64,000 bases of DNA from Companilactobacillus pabuli (GCF_014058425.1 NZ_CP049366.1:1240001-1304000); one strand, 5' to 3'; positions 27,184-34,741 are shown, numbered from the stretch's first letter. Notes: generated by a model not told the origin, from the letters alone. Made by a program: numbers and translations.

Positions 27184-27272
27184 TTGGATGAGGTGGAATC
27201 GAACCACCGACGTAGAATCACTACCTTAGATACACTAATTTCTACTACTATTACCGTTCTAGTCATCATCCA
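27184..27272 (-). tRNA. tRNA-like element 3, possible class II (Tyr-like) tRNA
   Basis: The acceptor TGGATGA/TCATCCA is perfect (7 bp), the D-arm ACTA/TAGT has CGGTAA in its loop, and the T-arm GGTGG-TTCGATT-CCACC is perfect. A GTAG/CTAC hairpin fits a long variable arm. The anticodon arm is weak: TTA-GTGTATC-TAA would display GTA (Tyr). Length is 89 nt, CCA is not encoded. Confidence 0.45.
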
Positions 27273-27328
27273 GCCTTTTCTTGTTTCAGAGGATTATGTA
27301 TGTTGTGAAAGTGGTCTAACTTCCACAA

Positions 27329-27419
27329 TACAGGCATCGAGATTTGAACTCGAAAGCTATTCAGAACACGATAATTGATTAAATTACTTAATTTCCATTA
27401 GCTTGGCCAGATTGCCTGC
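27329..27419 (-). tRNA. tRNA-like element 4, possible class II tRNA
   Basis: Acceptor GCAGGCA/TGCCTGT pairs fully with one G-U, and the T-arm TCGAG-TTCAAAT-CTCGA is perfect. A GTAAT/ATTAT stem with loop TTAATCA would give anticodon AAT, but the D-arm cannot be drawn well. Length is 91 nt. Other foldings of the AT-rich middle are possible. Confidence 0.4.
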
Positions 27420-27421
27420 AC

Positions 27422-27450
27422 CATAAACATGTTTTCCGCGCACGTTTATG
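27422..27450. other. Strong hairpin at the start of the tRNA-like region
   Basis: A 10-bp stem with one G-U pair (CATAAACGTG with CATGTTTATG on the minus strand) has a 9-nt loop CGCGGAAAA. It abuts the 5' end of tRNA-like element 4 and has no T-run, so it may be a processing signal rather than a terminator. Confidence 0.45.
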
Positions 27451-27551
27451 TCGTCGTTAATTTATGAGGTAAGAAAGCTAGTATCTCGCTAACTTTCTAT
27501 ACTACTAATTTAACTCTTAAATAGGGTCTGTGCGTACGCAATTAGTACGGT

Positions 27552-27986
27552 TTAATAAGGATCATATAGTCCCATTTCTTTTGCGATTCTTCTAATCAAT
27601 TTAGACTTCTTTTGGAATGCTTGAGTACGTCTGCAATGTATTAGTTTGTCTTCAATCAATCCATCCATTTGATACTTTGGATGTTTCTTGAAATATAATT
27701 CTTCAGCGATAACATTAGTGTCGGCATCACTATCAGCTAAGCTGATTGCTACTGCTTCTTGCTCCCGTTCTAAAGCTTTTAGCTGCTTGTCCTCGTCAAT
27801 AGTAATAAGTATCTGTTCTTGTGGCTTAGAAATCTTAGATGACTTGCCACCGCCTACATTCTCATCGTCAGGCTTAATAGGATACATCAGTTCTTGTCTA
27901 CGATCATTTATGTATTTATCCATTTTGGGATAATCTCGTAAAATTTCTTCAATTCGTTTCTTTGTTCCTGATCTAATAATGCTCAC
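27552..27986 (-). CDS. ArpU/RinA-like late transcription regulator
   Basis: The 144-aa protein has the conserved start KKRIEEILRDYPKMDKYINDRRQELMYP. The C-terminal half contains a basic helical stretch (CRRTQAFQKKSKLIRRIAKEMG). Proteins with this layout sit between the early accessory genes and the terminase and are thought to switch on late genes. It starts with GTG inside the stop of the upstream gene (GTGA overlap). The first 12 codons are partly repeated at 28.98 kb. Confidence 0.8.
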   Translation of the reverse strand: MSIIRSGTKKRIEEILRDYPKMDKYINDRRQELMYPIKPDDENVGGGKSSKISKPQEQILITIDEDKQLKALEREQEAVAISLADSDADTNVIAEELYFKKHPKYQMDGLIEDKLIHCRRTQAFQKKSKLIRRIAKEMGLYDPY

Positions 27987-28345
27987 TCTCCCTCAAAATA
28001 GACATTACATTTATCTGGATCATAATCGATTCTTTCAATGTTAATCATGCTAAAAATAATACTTTCTTTATTAGTTTCAACTTCAACAATTCCAGATTGC
28101 TTGTGAATAGTGATTGATGGTGAATCTTCTTTACTAAAAATAGCTTTGCCCGTCGCGGTTCGAATGAATAATGCTGGTTTAATTGCAACTACCGACGATA
28201 GTTTTGTCTCGTCTTGGCTAGGAATTCTACCGAGATTTTTTTCGGAGGTTTTCACATTATGCTTTTTATTATCAAAAGCATTTAATAAAAAAACCGTTGT
28301 GATTCCTCCAAGTGCTCCAATCAAAATTGATGATATTAAGCTCAT
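27983..28345 (-). CDS. Small membrane-anchored phage protein
   Basis: This 120-aa protein has one N-terminal membrane segment (LISSILIGALGGITTVFLLNAF), then a soluble domain with alternating strands (ALFIRTATGKAIFSKED, IIFSMINIERIDYDPDKCNVYF). It overlaps both neighbours by four bases. I do not recognise it. Confidence 0.6.
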   Translation of the reverse strand: MSLISSILIGALGGITTVFLLNAFDNKKHNVKTSEKNLGRIPSQDETKLSSVVAIKPALFIRTATGKAIFSKEDSPSITIHKQSGIVEVETNKESIIFSMINIERIDYDPDKCNVYFEGE

Positions 28346-28452
28346 TCATTGTCACCATCCTTATCAATTTTTCCGGTTACTAATTTAGATTTTGGATCAT
28401 AATATGACCACGCTGAAATGCCATTAATTAAATACGGTTTAATCTCAGTCAT
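28342..28452 (-). CDS. 36-aa phage protein
   Basis: The frame MTEIKPYLINGISAW continues to DKDGDNE and is coupled by ATGA overlaps to both neighbouring genes. AGGGAG lies before its ATG. No function can be assigned. Confidence 0.6.
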   Translation of the reverse strand: MTEIKPYLINGISAWSYYDPKSKLVTGKIDKDGDNE

Positions 28453-28649
28453 TCTGCTCCCTCACTAACTTCTTTCTCAACTAATTTATAAAGCTTAAGC
28501 CCACATTCCTTTACAACTTTAAAACCTGATAATGATATAAATACATTTGCTTCTGCTATTTCTGAAGTAAGTGTCATTTCTATAACTTTGCCTGTAATAC
28601 TTGTTTGTATGCTCTCTAAATACAAATTTCCTAATTTAGCAACGTACAT
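28449..28649 (-). CDS. Small phage protein, unknown
   Basis: The 66-aa protein (MYVAKLGNLYLESIQTS...) is beta-like in its first half and basic/helical later (VVKECGLKLYKLVEKEV). GGAGG precedes its ATG. It belongs to the run of tiny genes ahead of the late regulator. Function unknown. Confidence 0.6.
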   Translation of the reverse strand: MYVAKLGNLYLESIQTSITGKVIEMTLTSEIAEANVFISLSGFKVVKECGLKLYKLVEKEVSEGAE

Positions 28650-28652
28650 AAT

Positions 28653-28898
28653 TTAATCCTCCAATTTACGTCCACACACTGGGCAATAATGAATTTCAAA
28701 AAAACCTTCATCGTCGCCGCCTACTGATAGGTAGTATTTTCCTTCGTATAAAACACCATTTTCTGCATCAACTTCTTCATGCGTTGTTGTACATTCTAGT
28801 AAATTGGCTCCACTCCATCGATTATTAAACCCTAACGTTGATTCATAATCATCGTTATAATCCTTTATTTTAAAATCACAATATTTACATTCTTTCAT
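28653..28898 (-). CDS. Zinc-ribbon phage protein
   Basis: The 81-aa protein has CKYC at residues 4-7 and CPVCGRKLED at the end, forming a probable four-Cys zinc site that brackets an acidic body. GGAGGAG precedes its ATG, which lies inside the overlapping 33-codon ORF upstream. Proteins of this size and pattern are common in phage accessory regions; the target is unknown. Confidence 0.65.
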   Translation of the reverse strand: MKECKYCDFKIKDYNDDYESTLGFNNRWSGANLLECTTTHEEVDAENGVLYEGKYYLSVGGDDEGFFEIHYCPVCGRKLED

Positions 28899-28983
28899 TT
28901 AATCTCCTCCCACATTCAGGACATTCGTTACATTTAATAATCGTCCCAATTCGTTTTTTCGTTCCAGCTCTAATGATGCTCAC
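28885..28983 (-). CDS. Chimeric mini-ORF: late-regulator start joined to a zinc-ribbon end
   Basis: The 32-aa frame (GTG at 28983, or ATG at 28992) reads SIIRAGTKKRIGTII and then CNECPECGRRLNERM. The first part matches the start of the ArpU-like gene (SIIRSGTKKRIEEIL), also at the DNA level. The second resembles the CPVCGRKLED end of the downstream zinc-ribbon gene. The next gene's ribosome site and start lie within it. It may be a recombination scar rather than a working gene. Confidence 0.4.
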   Translation of the reverse strand: MSIIRAGTKKRIGTIIKCNECPECGRRLNERM

Positions 28984-29018
28984 CCTTCCCATTATTAACG
29001 TTTGAATTTCACTTAACC

Positions 29019-29225
29019 TTAAATGCCTGCCTTATTTTGAAAGTAATCAACAATATCTTTAACAATTTCAATTTGTGTATCTTGATCAGCACAATTAAAC
29101 TTTTGGCCTATTGCAGCACCACGATCTAGCAAGTCTTTTATAGTTTGATTAAATGTTTCTTCTCTCTTTAAAGTTTGCAATTGCGATTTTTCTGAATCTG
29201 TCCAATCTAATTTTAACTTATTCAT
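29019..29225 (-). CDS. Small phage protein, unknown
   Basis: This 68-aa helical, charged protein (LDWTDSEKSQLQTLKREET, TQIEIVKDIVDYFQNKAGI) is coupled by a TAATG junction to the upstream gene. No motif is recognised. Confidence 0.55.
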   Translation of the reverse strand: MNKLKLDWTDSEKSQLQTLKREETFNQTIKDLLDRGAAIGQKFNCADQDTQIEIVKDIVDYFQNKAGI

Positions 29226-29635
29226 TAGTTTTCTACCTTTTCTAGCATTGGTTCGTATGCTGGGTTAATTGCTAACCATTCCTCTTTGGTATTTTTAACC
29301 GGACGATAAAAACATAATGGAGCCCAAATTAATTTGTTGTTGATATCGTCATGGTAAATAACGCTGTTCGTATTAGTGTCATGAACAATATACAGTTTAT
29401 TAGGAAAAACAGCAGTTCCCATTACCGCATTATTAATATCTGTCATAAAATCAAATTCGTCTTCATGTTTAATTTCAAAATATTTTGCCCGTAGGTTTCT
29501 GAGTGGGTCGTCACAACTTGCTACTATAATTATCTGATGTAGTGCATTTATAGGACTACGGTAATCTTTGCTTAGTTCTTTTAATTCCTGTAATTCGTCT
29601 GCCGTGTAATGTAGCTTTAATTTATATTTTTTCAT
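29225..29635 (-). CDS. Phage protein, unknown
   Basis: The 136-aa protein has a helical N-terminus (LHYTADELQELKELSKDY) and a beta-rich C-terminal half (VFPNKLYIVHDTNTNSVIYHDD, LIWAPLCFYRPVKNTKEEW). Start and stop overlap the neighbouring genes. The second half would fit a small ligand- or protein-binding fold, but I do not know the family. Confidence 0.55.
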   Translation of the reverse strand: MKKYKLKLHYTADELQELKELSKDYRSPINALHQIIIVASCDDPLRNLRAKYFEIKHEDEFDFMTDINNAVMGTAVFPNKLYIVHDTNTNSVIYHDDINNKLIWAPLCFYRPVKNTKEEWLAINPAYEPMLEKVEN

Positions 29636-30000
29636 TTATCCACCTCATAACCGTACAAAATAGCTTCTAAACATTTTCTATATCTGTTCTCATCAACTAA
29701 ATTCATGCCAAGAACTCTGTTGTATTTGCCGCTATGCACCAATATGTACAATTCTCTTTCTGGCTCATAGCTGTTGTATTCTCCGTCAATCGTCGAATTA
29801 AAAGAATTAATGATTCCTTGAATATCTGATGATTCCGCTGTTACATCCTTGTACCAAACATCAAAAACTTTTGGCATAGTTGGCTTTGCATACAATTCAT
29901 TCTCAATATCCTCGAGTATGTAGTGCTTAGTGTAGCCTGTATCAGTGTCTGGTACGCTTGCTAATTCTTGAGTTAGTTCAATAATTCTTGATTTATCCAT
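29632..30000 (-). CDS. DUF1642-like phage protein
   Basis: The 122-aa protein has a helical N-terminus (RIIELTQELASV) and the core PKVFDVWYKDV, with a C-terminal AILYGYEVD. The F-x-x-WY core and YGYEV end recall DUF1642 proteins found in many lactic phages. The role is unknown. It is coupled by a four-base overlap to the next gene. Confidence 0.55.
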   Translation of the reverse strand: MDKSRIIELTQELASVPDTDTGYTKHYILEDIENELYAKPTMPKVFDVWYKDVTAESSDIQGIINSFNSTIDGEYNSYEPERELYILVHSGKYNRVLGMNLVDENRYRKCLEAILYGYEVDK

Positions 30001-30011
30001 AATTAGCCCTC

Positions 30012-30197
30012 CTAATTAATATCACTAAACGTCATAGTTCCATCGTATAAGCCCGAAAGAACATCTAAGTTAGCTTTATTAACATCATCAATATTTCTAA
30101 TATCCTCGTCGCTATAATTTAATACATCAGCTATTTCAGCAAATGTGTAGCCATTTTTACGCATTTCGTAAACTTGTAAGTTAATATCTTGGATCAT
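30012..30197 (-). CDS. Tandem small HTH-like protein, copy 3
   Basis: The ATG at 30197 follows AAAGGAGATAGAGAT, so the 11 upstream codons are excluded. The protein (about 61 aa) reads INLQVYEMRKNGYTFAEIAD and SDEDIRNID, closely related to copy 1 and, in its first half, to copy 2. The pattern R-x-N-x-Y-x-x-x-EIA looks like the first helices of a DNA-binding domain. Tandem copies suggest local duplication. Confidence 0.6.
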   Translation of the reverse strand: MIQDINLQVYEMRKNGYTFAEIADVLNYSDEDIRNIDDVNKANLDVLSGLYDGTMTFSDIN

Positions 30198-30201
30198 ATC
30201 T

Positions 30202-30408
30202 CTATCTCCTTTGCTTATTTCTTCTAGCATTCAACCGCTGCCATTCATCGTCTTCTCTATATAATTTTTTACCGATCCTGTTATTTTGACGTATTATGTC
30301 TTCTATATAAAAAAGCTCTTTATGCATAGCAGCTGCTATTTCTTTATTCTTATATCTATTTTCACGCATTTGATAGACTGCTAAATTATCATCTGTCATT
30401 TTCATCAT
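30202..30408 (-). CDS. Tandem small HTH-like protein, copy 2 (diverged)
   Basis: The 68-aa protein shares NLAVYQMRENRYKNKEIA with its neighbours, but its second half differs (FYIEDIIRQNN) and it ends in a basic tail (RRNKQRR). The start directly follows the stop of copy 1, and its stop overlaps the ribosome site of copy 3. Confidence 0.6.
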   Translation of the reverse strand: MMKMTDDNLAVYQMRENRYKNKEIAAAMHKELFYIEDIIRQNNRIGKKLYREDDEWQRLNARRNKQRR

Positions 30409-30594
30409 CTAATTAAAATCGCTAAGATTTAACCTTCCTAATCTAATCATTTCTAATTTTGCCAAATGTTCTTGATTGGCCTTGTCAATAAACTCAACAT
30501 CTTCATCGCTAATATGTAAAGCATCAGCAATTTCAACACACGGATACTTATTGCAACGCATTTCATACACGGCACAATTTAAATCTGTTAGCAA
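30409..30594 (-). CDS. Tandem small HTH-like protein, copy 1
   Basis: The 61-aa protein begins with TTG after GGGAGGA and overlaps the upstream gene by 32 bp. It reads LNCAVYEMRCNKYPCVEIAD, SDEDVEFID and ends in LSDFN, parallel to copy 3 (FSDIN). A regulatory role is possible but unproved. Confidence 0.6.
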   Translation of the reverse strand: MLTDLNCAVYEMRCNKYPCVEIADALHISDEDVEFIDKANQEHLAKLEMIRLGRLNLSDFN

Positions 30595-30787
30595 GTTCGT
30601 CCTCCCACAGAATTGATTGAATTATTCTGTTCTTAGTCTGATCACTAAGCTCTCTGTCAGCATTTCGAAACTCTTTTGGCATGGCATAAAAATGCTTTTG
30701 AATATAAATAATTGCTCGAACAATGTTGTGACATTCATCGCTAAATGCTGACCTTATGTATAACTTATAGATTTTTTCGTAATTCAT
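30563..30787 (-). CDS. Small phage protein, unknown
   Basis: This 74-aa helical protein (MNYEKIYKLYIRSAF, CHNIVRAIIYIQKHFY) is preceded by AAGGAGG. Its 3' end overlaps the first of the three tandem HTH-like genes. No motif recognised. Confidence 0.5.
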   Translation of the reverse strand: MNYEKIYKLYIRSAFSDECHNIVRAIIYIQKHFYAMPKEFRNADRELSDQTKNRIIQSILWEDELANRFKLCRV

Positions 30788-30799
30788 CTTTTTGCCTCC

Positions 30800-30841
30800 T
30801 TACTCGTTTTCAATTGATTGAACTATCGAAATTATATCCAT
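30800..30841 (-). CDS. 13-aa micro-ORF with strong ribosome binding site
   Basis: MDIISIVQSIENE lies between the HNH gene and the next small gene, with AGGAGG seven bases before its ATG and the following gene's AAGGAGG right after its stop. It may be a leader peptide or a residue of gene loss. Confidence 0.3.
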   Translation of the reverse strand: MDIISIVQSIENE

Positions 30842-30851
30842 AATTAACCTC

Positions 30852-31388
30852 CTAGCCAGCTAAAACAAATATTTTATAATCTCCAACAACGTTCTTATTA
30901 TTTTTAAGTTTCATGCTTATAAATCCATCATTATGTTTCAGAAACCTACTAGCCTCTGCCTTACTGTAAAAATAGTGACTTTCTTTAGTTTTGCTATTAA
31001 CTAAAACAATTGGTTGAGCTTCGCTATTAAGGCCGTGATTATAAGCATGCATTAAATTGCCGTAATAATCAGTCCATTCGAGATTTTCAATATTGTTATT
31101 TGAAGTATTACCATCTAAGTGGTTTATAAGCTCAAATTTATTAGGATTAGGAATAAAAGCCGTAGCAACTAACCTATGTACTAAGAAATCTTTACTTTTT
31201 CCATCTTTCCAAAGAGTTACTCGCTTATAGCCGCCTTTATCAGTTTTGAGTTTCATAATTCTTTGCTTCCAATGTCTAACACCTATACCTTTTGTGTATG
31301 TAGTTTTATCCTTGTCCGTTCTTATAGTTCCTTTATTACTTACTTCGTAAATTCCTTTATATTCTGGTATTGGCTTGAATACTTCCAT
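30852..31388 (-). CDS. NUMOD4-HNH homing endonuclease
   Basis: The 178-aa protein has a NUMOD4 start (FKPIPEYKGIYEVSNKGTIRT), an HNH core (VHRLVATAFIPNP, LINHLDGNTSNNNIENLEW) and a C-terminal DNA-binding region (YFYSKAEASRFLK). This is the standard free-standing phage homing nuclease layout, a selfish gene inserted between SSB and the accessory genes. AAGGAGGAG precedes its start. Confidence 0.88.
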   Translation of the reverse strand: MEVFKPIPEYKGIYEVSNKGTIRTDKDKTTYTKGIGVRHWKQRIMKLKTDKGGYKRVTLWKDGKSKDFLVHRLVATAFIPNPNKFELINHLDGNTSNNNIENLEWTDYYGNLMHAYNHGLNSEAQPIVLVNSKTKESHYFYSKAEASRFLKHNDGFISMKLKNNKNVVGDYKIFVLAG

Positions 31389-31403
31389 TAGTCTCCTCCT
31401 TAA

Positions 31404-31883
31404 TTAGAAAGGCAAATCTGAATCACTAATATCCATTGGTTTACTGTTGTCAGCAAACGGATCGCTCATATTATTGTTTGAATTGTTAGATTGATTATTG
31501 TTGCTATTACTATTGTTCGATTGATTATTTGAATTATCATGAGCGTTATTACTTGAACTAGCATTTTTACTTTCAAGTAATGAGAAATTTTCAACAACTA
31601 CTTCAGTGACATACACACGCTGGTCTTGTTGATTCTCGTAGTTACGTGTTTGAACTCGTCCATCGATTCCTACAAGGGAACCTTTATGAGTGAAATTAGT
31701 GAAATTCTCGGCAGCTTTCCTCCAAATGACACAATTTATAAAATCGGCTTCACGTTCACCTTGAGAATTAGTAAATTGCCTGTTTACAGCAATCGTGAAA
31801 CTGGCAACTGCTGCACCATTAGTTGTATATCTCAACTCTGGATCACGTGTCAGACGTCCTACTAATACGACTCTATTTATCAT
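31404..31883 (-). CDS. ssb: Single-stranded DNA-binding protein
   Basis: The 159-aa protein has the SSB OB-fold ([49 protein letters not shown]). An Asn/Ser-rich linker leads to the acidic tip DISDSDLPF that binds partner proteins. I start at the ATG at 31883, since GGGGGTGAG lies in front; the in-frame GTG two codons earlier is possible. It serves phage replication and recombination. Confidence 0.92.
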   Translation of the reverse strand: MINRVVLVGRLTRDPELRYTTNGAAVASFTIAVNRQFTNSQGEREADFINCVIWRKAAENFTNFTHKGSLVGIDGRVQTRNYENQQDQRVYVTEVVVENFSLLESKNASSSNNAHDNSNNQSNNSNSNNNQSNNSNNNMSDPFADNSKPMDISDSDLPF

Positions 31884-32148
31884 TGCCACTCACCCCCAAA
31901 TATTTTTTAAAGACGTCATTCAAATCATTAAACAGCTTTCCTTCGTCAATATCGTATTCCGGATAATATCCCGTCAATATATGTACGGCGCAGCTTAAAA
32001 CTAAGCTTCTTATTTGCCACTCATTGCCGACAGAAAATATATTTGTCCCTGTTTTAGTGTTTGTCGTCAAGATGATGGGTTCTTCACTATCAAAAGCTTC
32101 ATTTAATATTTGAGTTGCCCGTTTTAACATTTTTTCCTTCTTATCCAT
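31873..32148 (-). CDS. Phage protein, unknown
   Basis: The 91-aa protein ([38 protein letters not shown]) lies between the antirepressor and SSB with overlaps at both ends. It is mainly helical with a central strand region. No known motif. Confidence 0.55.
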   Translation of the reverse strand: MDKKEKMLKRATQILNEAFDSEEPIILTTNTKTGTNIFSVGNEWQIRSLVLSCAVHILTGYYPEYDIDEGKLFNDLNDVFKKYLGVSGNDK

Positions 32149-32909
32149 TATTTAACTCCTCCAAGTACAACCGTCTTGATATCCAATTTTTCAATCATAG
32201 GAACAATGTCATGCTTCTTAAGTAGTCTGTATAGACCCACTCGGCCTTTTTGTGTCCATTTGGTTGTAATTCTAGGCGTACCGTCAACAATCCGAGTAGC
32301 TGAACTTGTCCAACCACGGTTATGATATTTTGAATATAAGAACCATTGACCGCCCAATTTATATTGAATTTTCAACTTATGAAGTACCTTGTTGAACTCT
32401 TTAGCACTCATTCCGTAATCTTTAGCAATAGCGGTTGTGACCATCAATGACTTATTAGCAATTAACTGATCATAATAACTAGCCTTGGGCTTCATAGTAT
32501 CAACTTGCTCTTGAAGATCAGCGGCTAAAAGTAGAGCTCCTCTGTAATCATCAGGAACTTGATAACCACCAACGTTCTTAGTTGAATATCCTAATTGCTT
32601 TTCATGCTTATAAGTCTCTTCGATTTTGATGAAATACTGGCGTGCTTGTTTGCCTTTTTCGTTACGTTGAATCATTGAAATTTCTTTGGCCATGTCTAAA
32701 GTCATTGCGTATTCGGTTCTAGGCCTGCCACCATGGCTTTTCGCCAAAAACGGCGTAAAGTCTTTTCCTTCCTCAAATCCATATTTGATCATATCCTTAA
32801 ACCAATTTGAGAAATCTTTTCCAATTTCTAGAAATTTATGTAAATCTCGACCGCTCACTAAGATATTTCCCTGTTTATCTTTCTCGGTTGGAATTAATTC
32901 ATTCATCAT
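32148..32909 (-). CDS. AntA/KilAC-type phage antirepressor
   Basis: The 253-aa protein has an AntA N-terminal domain (VSGRDLHKFLEIGKDFSNWF, then AMTLDMAKEISMIQRNEKG) and a KilAC C-terminal domain (LMVTTAIAKDYGMSAKEFNK, LGGQWFLYSKY). Such antirepressors counter CI-type repressors and can trigger induction. It lies in the replication block, coupled to the 24-aa membrane peptide gene upstream. Confidence 0.88.
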   Translation of the reverse strand: MMNELIPTEKDKQGNILVSGRDLHKFLEIGKDFSNWFKDMIKYGFEEGKDFTPFLAKSHGGRPRTEYAMTLDMAKEISMIQRNEKGKQARQYFIKIEETYKHEKQLGYSTKNVGGYQVPDDYRGALLLAADLQEQVDTMKPKASYYDQLIANKSLMVTTAIAKDYGMSAKEFNKVLHKLKIQYKLGGQWFLYSKYHNRGWTSSATRIVDGTPRITTKWTQKGRVGLYRLLKKHDIVPMIEKLDIKTVVLGGVK

Positions 32910-32980
32910 CTTCTGTGCCCTCCGTCAAAAAAGCTCCCTATAATTAATGCAAATAAGAAGGTTAATATTACTACACTCAT
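32906..32980 (-). CDS. 24-aa single-helix membrane peptide
   Basis: The frame MSVVILTFLFALIIG followed by SFFDGGHRR is a short hydrophobic helix with a basic end. GAGGAG precedes its ATG, and ATGA overlaps join it to rusA upstream and the antirepressor downstream. It resembles tiny membrane toxins or regulators of phages, but no role is known. Confidence 0.55.
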   Translation of the reverse strand: MSVVILTFLFALIIGSFFDGGHRR

Positions 32981-33423
32981 CTTGATCTCTCCTCTTGTTC
33001 AAATTTCCATTCTTCAATTTCTACTTCAACTCTTGGATGCTCGTCATAATCTTTACTAATATCAAAATCAGTTATCTGGCCATCATCAAACCAGGCACGT
33101 TTTAAGCCATCTAGAACACCCTTGGTGTAATTGTCTAAGTCTGGCTTAATCGTTGGTCTAACTTCATGATTAGCCCTTCTAGCATGTTCTACTTTGCTTA
33201 AACTCTTTTGAATTGGTCGATAAAAATGTATATGTGCTATTAGTGGTATTCCTCGTTCAAATAGCTGTTTGTTGTGGTACTTATCCCAATACAGAATCTC
33301 AATATTGTTTTTGTAAACTCGATATTTTCCTTTGGTGTATGCTTTTCTCTTAAAACTCTTTGAATTGAATCCTGGTCTGGATGCTGAAACGGGGTTACCT
33401 TCAATCACTAATTTCAATTTCAT
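32977..33423 (-). CDS. rusA: RusA-like Holliday junction resolvase
   Basis: The 148-aa protein has the RusA pattern: LKLVIEGNPVSASRPGF at the start and the metal-binding core PDLDNYTKGVLDGL with a following WFDDGQITDF. It cuts four-way DNA junctions during phage recombination or packaging. The start overlaps the upstream HTH gene by four bases. Confidence 0.88.
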   Translation of the reverse strand: MKLKLVIEGNPVSASRPGFNSKSFKRKAYTKGKYRVYKNNIEILYWDKYHNKQLFERGIPLIAHIHFYRPIQKSLSKVEHARRANHEVRPTIKPDLDNYTKGVLDGLKRAWFDDGQITDFDISKDYDEHPRVEVEIEEWKFEQEERSR

Positions 33424-33632
33424 TGAGTAACACGCTCTTTATATCCAAATAGCTCATGTGGCGTAATGTCTAAGGCATCGAAAATCTTTTGAACATCCTG
33501 GAACTTGATTGACTTGTAAGTTAGTTGTGACATATGAACTAAGGTCCAATATCCAACACCTGAAGCATCTGCTAAATTTTGAATAGTCATTTTTCTAGGA
33601 ATCAAAAGAGATCTTAAATTAAAGTTGATCAT
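33420..33632 (-). CDS. XRE-type HTH protein
   Basis: The 70-aa protein has a Cro/CI-like fold: MTIQNLADASGVGYWTLVHM, then FQDVQKIFDALDITPHELF. It is joined by overlaps to the neighbouring replication genes, so it probably regulates within that operon. GAGGTG precedes its start. Confidence 0.75.
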   Translation of the reverse strand: MINFNLRSLLIPRKMTIQNLADASGVGYWTLVHMSQLTYKSIKFQDVQKIFDALDITPHELFGYKERVTQ

Positions 33633-33921
33633 TGCTATTCACCTCGCTCAGTCTTCTAATTTCAGAATCGTAGCAATCTTGCAGAAGATACATCTTGCTA
33701 ATTGTTTCTCTAAGATTTTTCATAAAGATTGGACCATAAGCCCTATTTTTGTGCTCTTTATTGAATTGGGTATCTTTCTCAAATTCATGTTCCATTTCAC
33801 GAATCTTAGTGTTAAATTTGACGGAATCTATCGATACCTTCTTTATAATCGCTTGTCTTTCGTCTGAACTCAATGACTGAGAACGCCTATACGGCGCCTC
33901 TTTTCGATTAATTTGTAGCAT
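33619..33921 (-). CDS. Phage protein, unknown
   Basis: The 100-aa helical protein (SSDERQAIIKKVSIDSVKF, MKNLRETISKMYLLQDCYDS) sits where a DnaC-type loader often stands, but it is too short and lacks Walker motifs. It overlaps the replication initiator gene by 14 bp, with GAGAGG before its ATG. Unknown function. Confidence 0.55.
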   Translation of the reverse strand: MLQINRKEAPYRRSQSLSSDERQAIIKKVSIDSVKFNTKIREMEHEFEKDTQFNKEHKNRAYGPIFMKNLRETISKMYLLQDCYDSEIRRLSEVNSNDQL

Positions 33922-34741
33922 TTTTTCTACCTCTCATTTTTGCTAATCTTTCCTGTAATTCTTGTGAATTCTCTGGAACTTCTTCAGCTTTAACCTCATC
34001 CCAATTAGTAGCCGTTTCAATATGGCTCTTTTGATATCCGTTTTTCTTCTTCCTGGGCTTACTGTTTAGATAGCTTTCAAACTTAGCACCGAAAAGGGTT
34101 GAGGGTCTCAGGTATTCATTCATTTTTGGATCAACTAGCCAATCAACACACTTTATATCAATGACCTTCTTAAAATCGTCCAATTGATAGCCTTCATTCC
34201 AGCGAGCACGTATGTGCTTCTTACTGGTCTCAGCGTATCTAAAGTGCTTGTTTGCTTTTTGATTCAAATAATCGATTACTTGTTTGTAAGGTGGGGTTGG
34301 TCGTGCTTGCTCGACAATATTTTTATTACTATGCTTTTTATTATCTAAAACTAGTACACTACCCTTATCATTTTCTAAGTACCCCCCTTTAGAAAACTTA
34401 GTAGGGTCCTTTAATTTATTAACTACCCCCCTATTTAATTTTCTAACTGGGTACATATATCTTTTTTCGACTTGCTTAGGATTTTTCTTTGAATATATTT
34501 TTTGCGTTTTAATATATCCTTTTTCTTCTAAACTGGAGATCAATTGAGAAACCCTGCCAGAAGAAAGATTCATGAATTCAGCAAGATAATTATTTGATGC
34601 GAAACATGCTTGCTCCTTCGTGGATAAACTGTCTATTTCGAGATAAAGAATTAATTCATTTTTATTTTTTAAATTCTTATCAAACCACAAATCAGCAGGT
34701 ATCCAGATTCCTTTGAATCCACGTTGATATTTTTCAGCCAA
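33908..34741 (-). CDS. Phage replication initiator (winged-helix N-terminus, conserved C-terminal domain)
   Basis: The 277-aa protein starts with TTG after AGAGGAG. Residues 10-90 form a winged helix (AEFMNLSSGRVSQLISSLEEKG). The C-terminal region has the conserved phage segment VIDYLNQKANKHFR, IRARWNEGYQLDDFKKVID and LRPSTLFGAKFESYLN. It probably binds the phage origin and recruits the host helicase. No helicase loader follows. Confidence 0.8.
   Translation of the reverse strand: MAEKYQRGFKGIWIPADLWFDKNLKNKNELILYLEIDSLSTKEQACFASNNYLAEFMNLSSGRVSQLISSLEEKGYIKTQKIYSKKNPKQVEKRYMYPVRKLNRGVVNKLKDPTKFSKGGYLENDKGSVLVLDNKKHSNKNIVEQARPTPPYKQVIDYLNQKANKHFRYAETSKKHIRARWNEGYQLDDFKKVIDIKCVDWLVDPKMNEYLRPSTLFGAKFESYLNSKPRKKKNGYQKSHIETATNWDEVKAEEVPENSQELQERLAKMRGRKNATN

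Noticed and set aside
29000-31400. CRISPR array or anti-CRISPR locus among the tiny genes
   Set aside because: No repeat-spacer pattern and no Aca-type regulator that I recognise; the tandem genes are coding paralogs.
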